A program made the position numbers and the translations under genes. Positions 62,917 through 64,000 of a stretch of DNA of 64,000 bases are shown piece after piece. The stretch is from assembly GCA_913055685.1 (NCBI GenBank), contig CAJXKC010000004.1:124001-188000 (forward strand), in the 5' to 3' direction. The notes under the pieces were generated by a model that saw only the letters and a list, made by a program, of their open reading frames with translations, made no database searches and was not told the DNA's origin. Origin of the DNA: an uncultured Flavobacteriales bacterium. GTDB taxonomy: Bacteria; Bacteroidota; Bacteroidia; Flavobacteriales; Schleiferiaceae. Numbering within the stretch: the stretch's first letter is position 1; each line of letters begins with the position of its first letter.

Positions 62917-63906
62917 ATGAGAATTGCAATAAATGGTTTTGGTCGCATCGGAAGAACCTTGATGCGGGTTATTGAAAATCATCCCCATATCGAGGTGGTG
63001 GCCATTAATGATTTGGCTCAGACCGATAATCTAGCGCATCTATTAAAATACGATACTACCCATCGCTTATTTTCCAGTGCCATTAGCTTCGAAGGCGATA
63101 CTTTGAAGGTTGGTAGACATACTATTGCCGTAAGTCATGAGGCCAATCCGGAAAAGCTTAATTGGGCGCAATTTGACCTCGATTATATCGTAGAAGCTAC
63201 CGGGAAGTTTAGAACCGCTCAGTTACTGACTCCTCATTTAAAAATGGCTAAGCGCGTAATTCTAAGTGCCCCACCATTGGATAACACTAAAACCGTGGTA
63301 ATGGGCATAAATGAGTTCCAAATTGATACCGAGGACCGTATTTTGTCTAATGCTTCCTGTACCACCAATAGCGCCGCCCCTTTAATAAAGGTGGTCGATG
63401 ACCTATGTGCGATCGAGCATGCCTTTATTACCACTGTGCATAGTTATACCACGGATCAACAATTACAGGATGGTCCACATAAAGACTTTAGACGGGGGAG
63501 GGCAGCGGCCGAATCGATAGTGCCTACTAGCACCGGAGCGGCCAAGGCAATCACCAAGGTATTCCCTCATCTCGATGGGGCCATCGGCGGAGCGGGAATA
63601 AGAGTACCGGTGCCCGATGGTAGTCTAACCGACATCACCTTTACCCTAAAAAAAACCGCCTCGGTAGAGGCGGTTAATGAGGCTTTTTTAAAAGCTTCAG
63701 AATCTTATTTAAAACCCTATCTCGGTTATACCAAGGATCCGATTGTTTCTCGCGATGTTATCGGTAGTCCCTTTTCTTGCCTTTACGACGAAGAGCTCAC
63801 CGCCGTATTAGGACCGATGCTAAAAGTGGTAGGCTGGTACGACAATGAAATGGGCTATTCCAATCGCTTGGTCGACCTAATGCTTTACTTAGAGCACATC
63901 GTCTAA
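62917..63906 (+). CDS. gapA: Glyceraldehyde-3-phosphate dehydrogenase, classical
   Basis: 329 aa. Rossmann motif INGFGRIGRT at the N terminus, Asp after the second strand (AINDL) favouring NAD, catalytic C148 in NASCTTNSAAP and RRGRAAAESIVPTSTGAAKA. Likely the glycolytic enzyme, alongside the long form at 19438. The ATG at 62917 is preferred to a TTG at 62908 that lies in the terminator tail. Its end overlaps the next, convergent gene by 18 bases. Confidence 0.94.
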   Translation: MRIAINGFGRIGRTLMRVIENHPHIEVVAINDLAQTDNLAHLLKYDTTHRLFSSAISFEGDTLKVGRHTIAVSHEANPEKLNWAQFDLDYIVEATGKFRTAQLLTPHLKMAKRVILSAPPLDNTKTVVMGINEFQIDTEDRILSNASCTTNSAAPLIKVVDDLCAIEHAFITTVHSYTTDQQLQDGPHKDFRRGRAAAESIVPTSTGAAKAITKVFPHLDGAIGGAGIRVPVPDGSLTDITFTLKKTASVEAVNEAFLKASESYLKPYLGYTKDPIVSRDVIGSPFSCLYDEELTAVLGPMLKVVGWYDNEMGYSNRLVDLMLYLEHIV

Positions 63907-64000
63907 AATCGAACCTAATTGAGAGGGATGTAAGTTTTTCTCAATAATGGTTCCATCACGGTCGATTAATACCGTAAAGGGTATACTCTGAATACCGTAG
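63889..64000 (-). CDS. C-terminal end of a thioredoxin-fold protein (TlpA/AhpC-TSA type), cut by window edge
   Basis: The minus strand is open from the right edge to TAA at 63891-63889. The 36 visible residues read YGIQSIPFTVLIDRDG, then TIIEKNLHPSQLG: the cis-Pro loop and last strand-helix of a TlpA/ResA-like thioredoxin domain. Active-site cysteines lie outside the window. Partial; the exact subfamily is uncertain. Confidence 0.7.
   Translation of the reverse strand, partial: YGIQSIPFTVLIDRDGTIIEKNLHPSQLGSILDDVL

Overview
The window reads as a chromosomal segment of a Bacteroidota bacterium, most likely a flavobacterium-like marine or free-living lineage; I cannot name a genus. The evidence is five proteins with type IX secretion (T9SS) C-terminal tails (Asn-Pro-rich 'YPNP/FPNP' motif, ending in a beta-rich domain), a TonB-dependent receptor, bacillithiol genes (bshA, ytxJ-type bacilliredoxin), a long-form GAPDH, and at least ten upstream regions carrying the Bacteroidota -7 promoter box TAnnTTTG. 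There is no phage, insertion sequence or integrase island, and no rRNA. One tRNA gene (Pro, anticodon GGG) is present.

Layout. 1-4.8 kb: end of a fused cytochrome c maturation protein (CcsBA), a LOG-family hydrolase and uvrA. 4.8-10.1 kb: a GH3/beta-lactamase-fold fusion, a MORN-repeat YwqK-like protein, bshA and a small membrane protein, all on the plus strand with overlaps. 10.1-16.1 kb: SUI1-like factor and an IPNS-like dioxygenase, fused E1 alpha/beta 2-oxoacid dehydrogenase, xerD, aroQ. 16.1-25.3 kb: a five-PAS kinase, a small secreted protein, long GAPDH, then an overlapping operon dapF-GNAT-heptaheme TPR cytochrome-mltG. 25.3-37 kb: HtrA protease, valS, DUF1573 protein, deaminase, several small housekeeping genes, rlmH, glutathione peroxidase, ATP-grasp ligase, GAF kinase. 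37-39.8 kb: the most unusual part, with a decayed LruC/DUF4842-like gene, FKBP, tRNA-Pro, an XRE regulator, a possible small RNA, a Fer4_19 protein and an 0.88 kb gene-free block packed with 43-bp hairpin-forming repeats. 39.8-45.5 kb: a vitamin B12 uptake operon under a cobalamin riboswitch with a terminator in its leader. 45.5-64 kb: umuD, NlpC/P60 hydrolase, thiolase, PgpH-like c-di-AMP hydrolase, M1 peptidase, rlmB, GWxTD protein, Omp85-like protein, ung, a bacillithiol/lipoate cluster (40-aa lipoprotein, ytxJ, outer membrane protein, lipA), a sortilin-like T9SS protein, a second GAPDH and the end of a thioredoxin-fold protein.

The genes together describe an aerobic heterotroph that respires with c-type cytochromes, recycles cell wall, makes bacillithiol and lipoate, scavenges cobalamin and secretes proteins through the T9SS. 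The observations I would follow first are the 43-bp hairpin array at 39.1-39.66 kb, the B12 operon whose first two products carry T9SS tails and whose first product has a duplicated domain resembling the transcobalamin beta domain, and a candidate small RNA at about 38.56-38.70 kb. Start codons were moved inward from the longest possible ORF where a promoter box, a signal peptide or catalytic-residue spacing argued for it; each entry says so.
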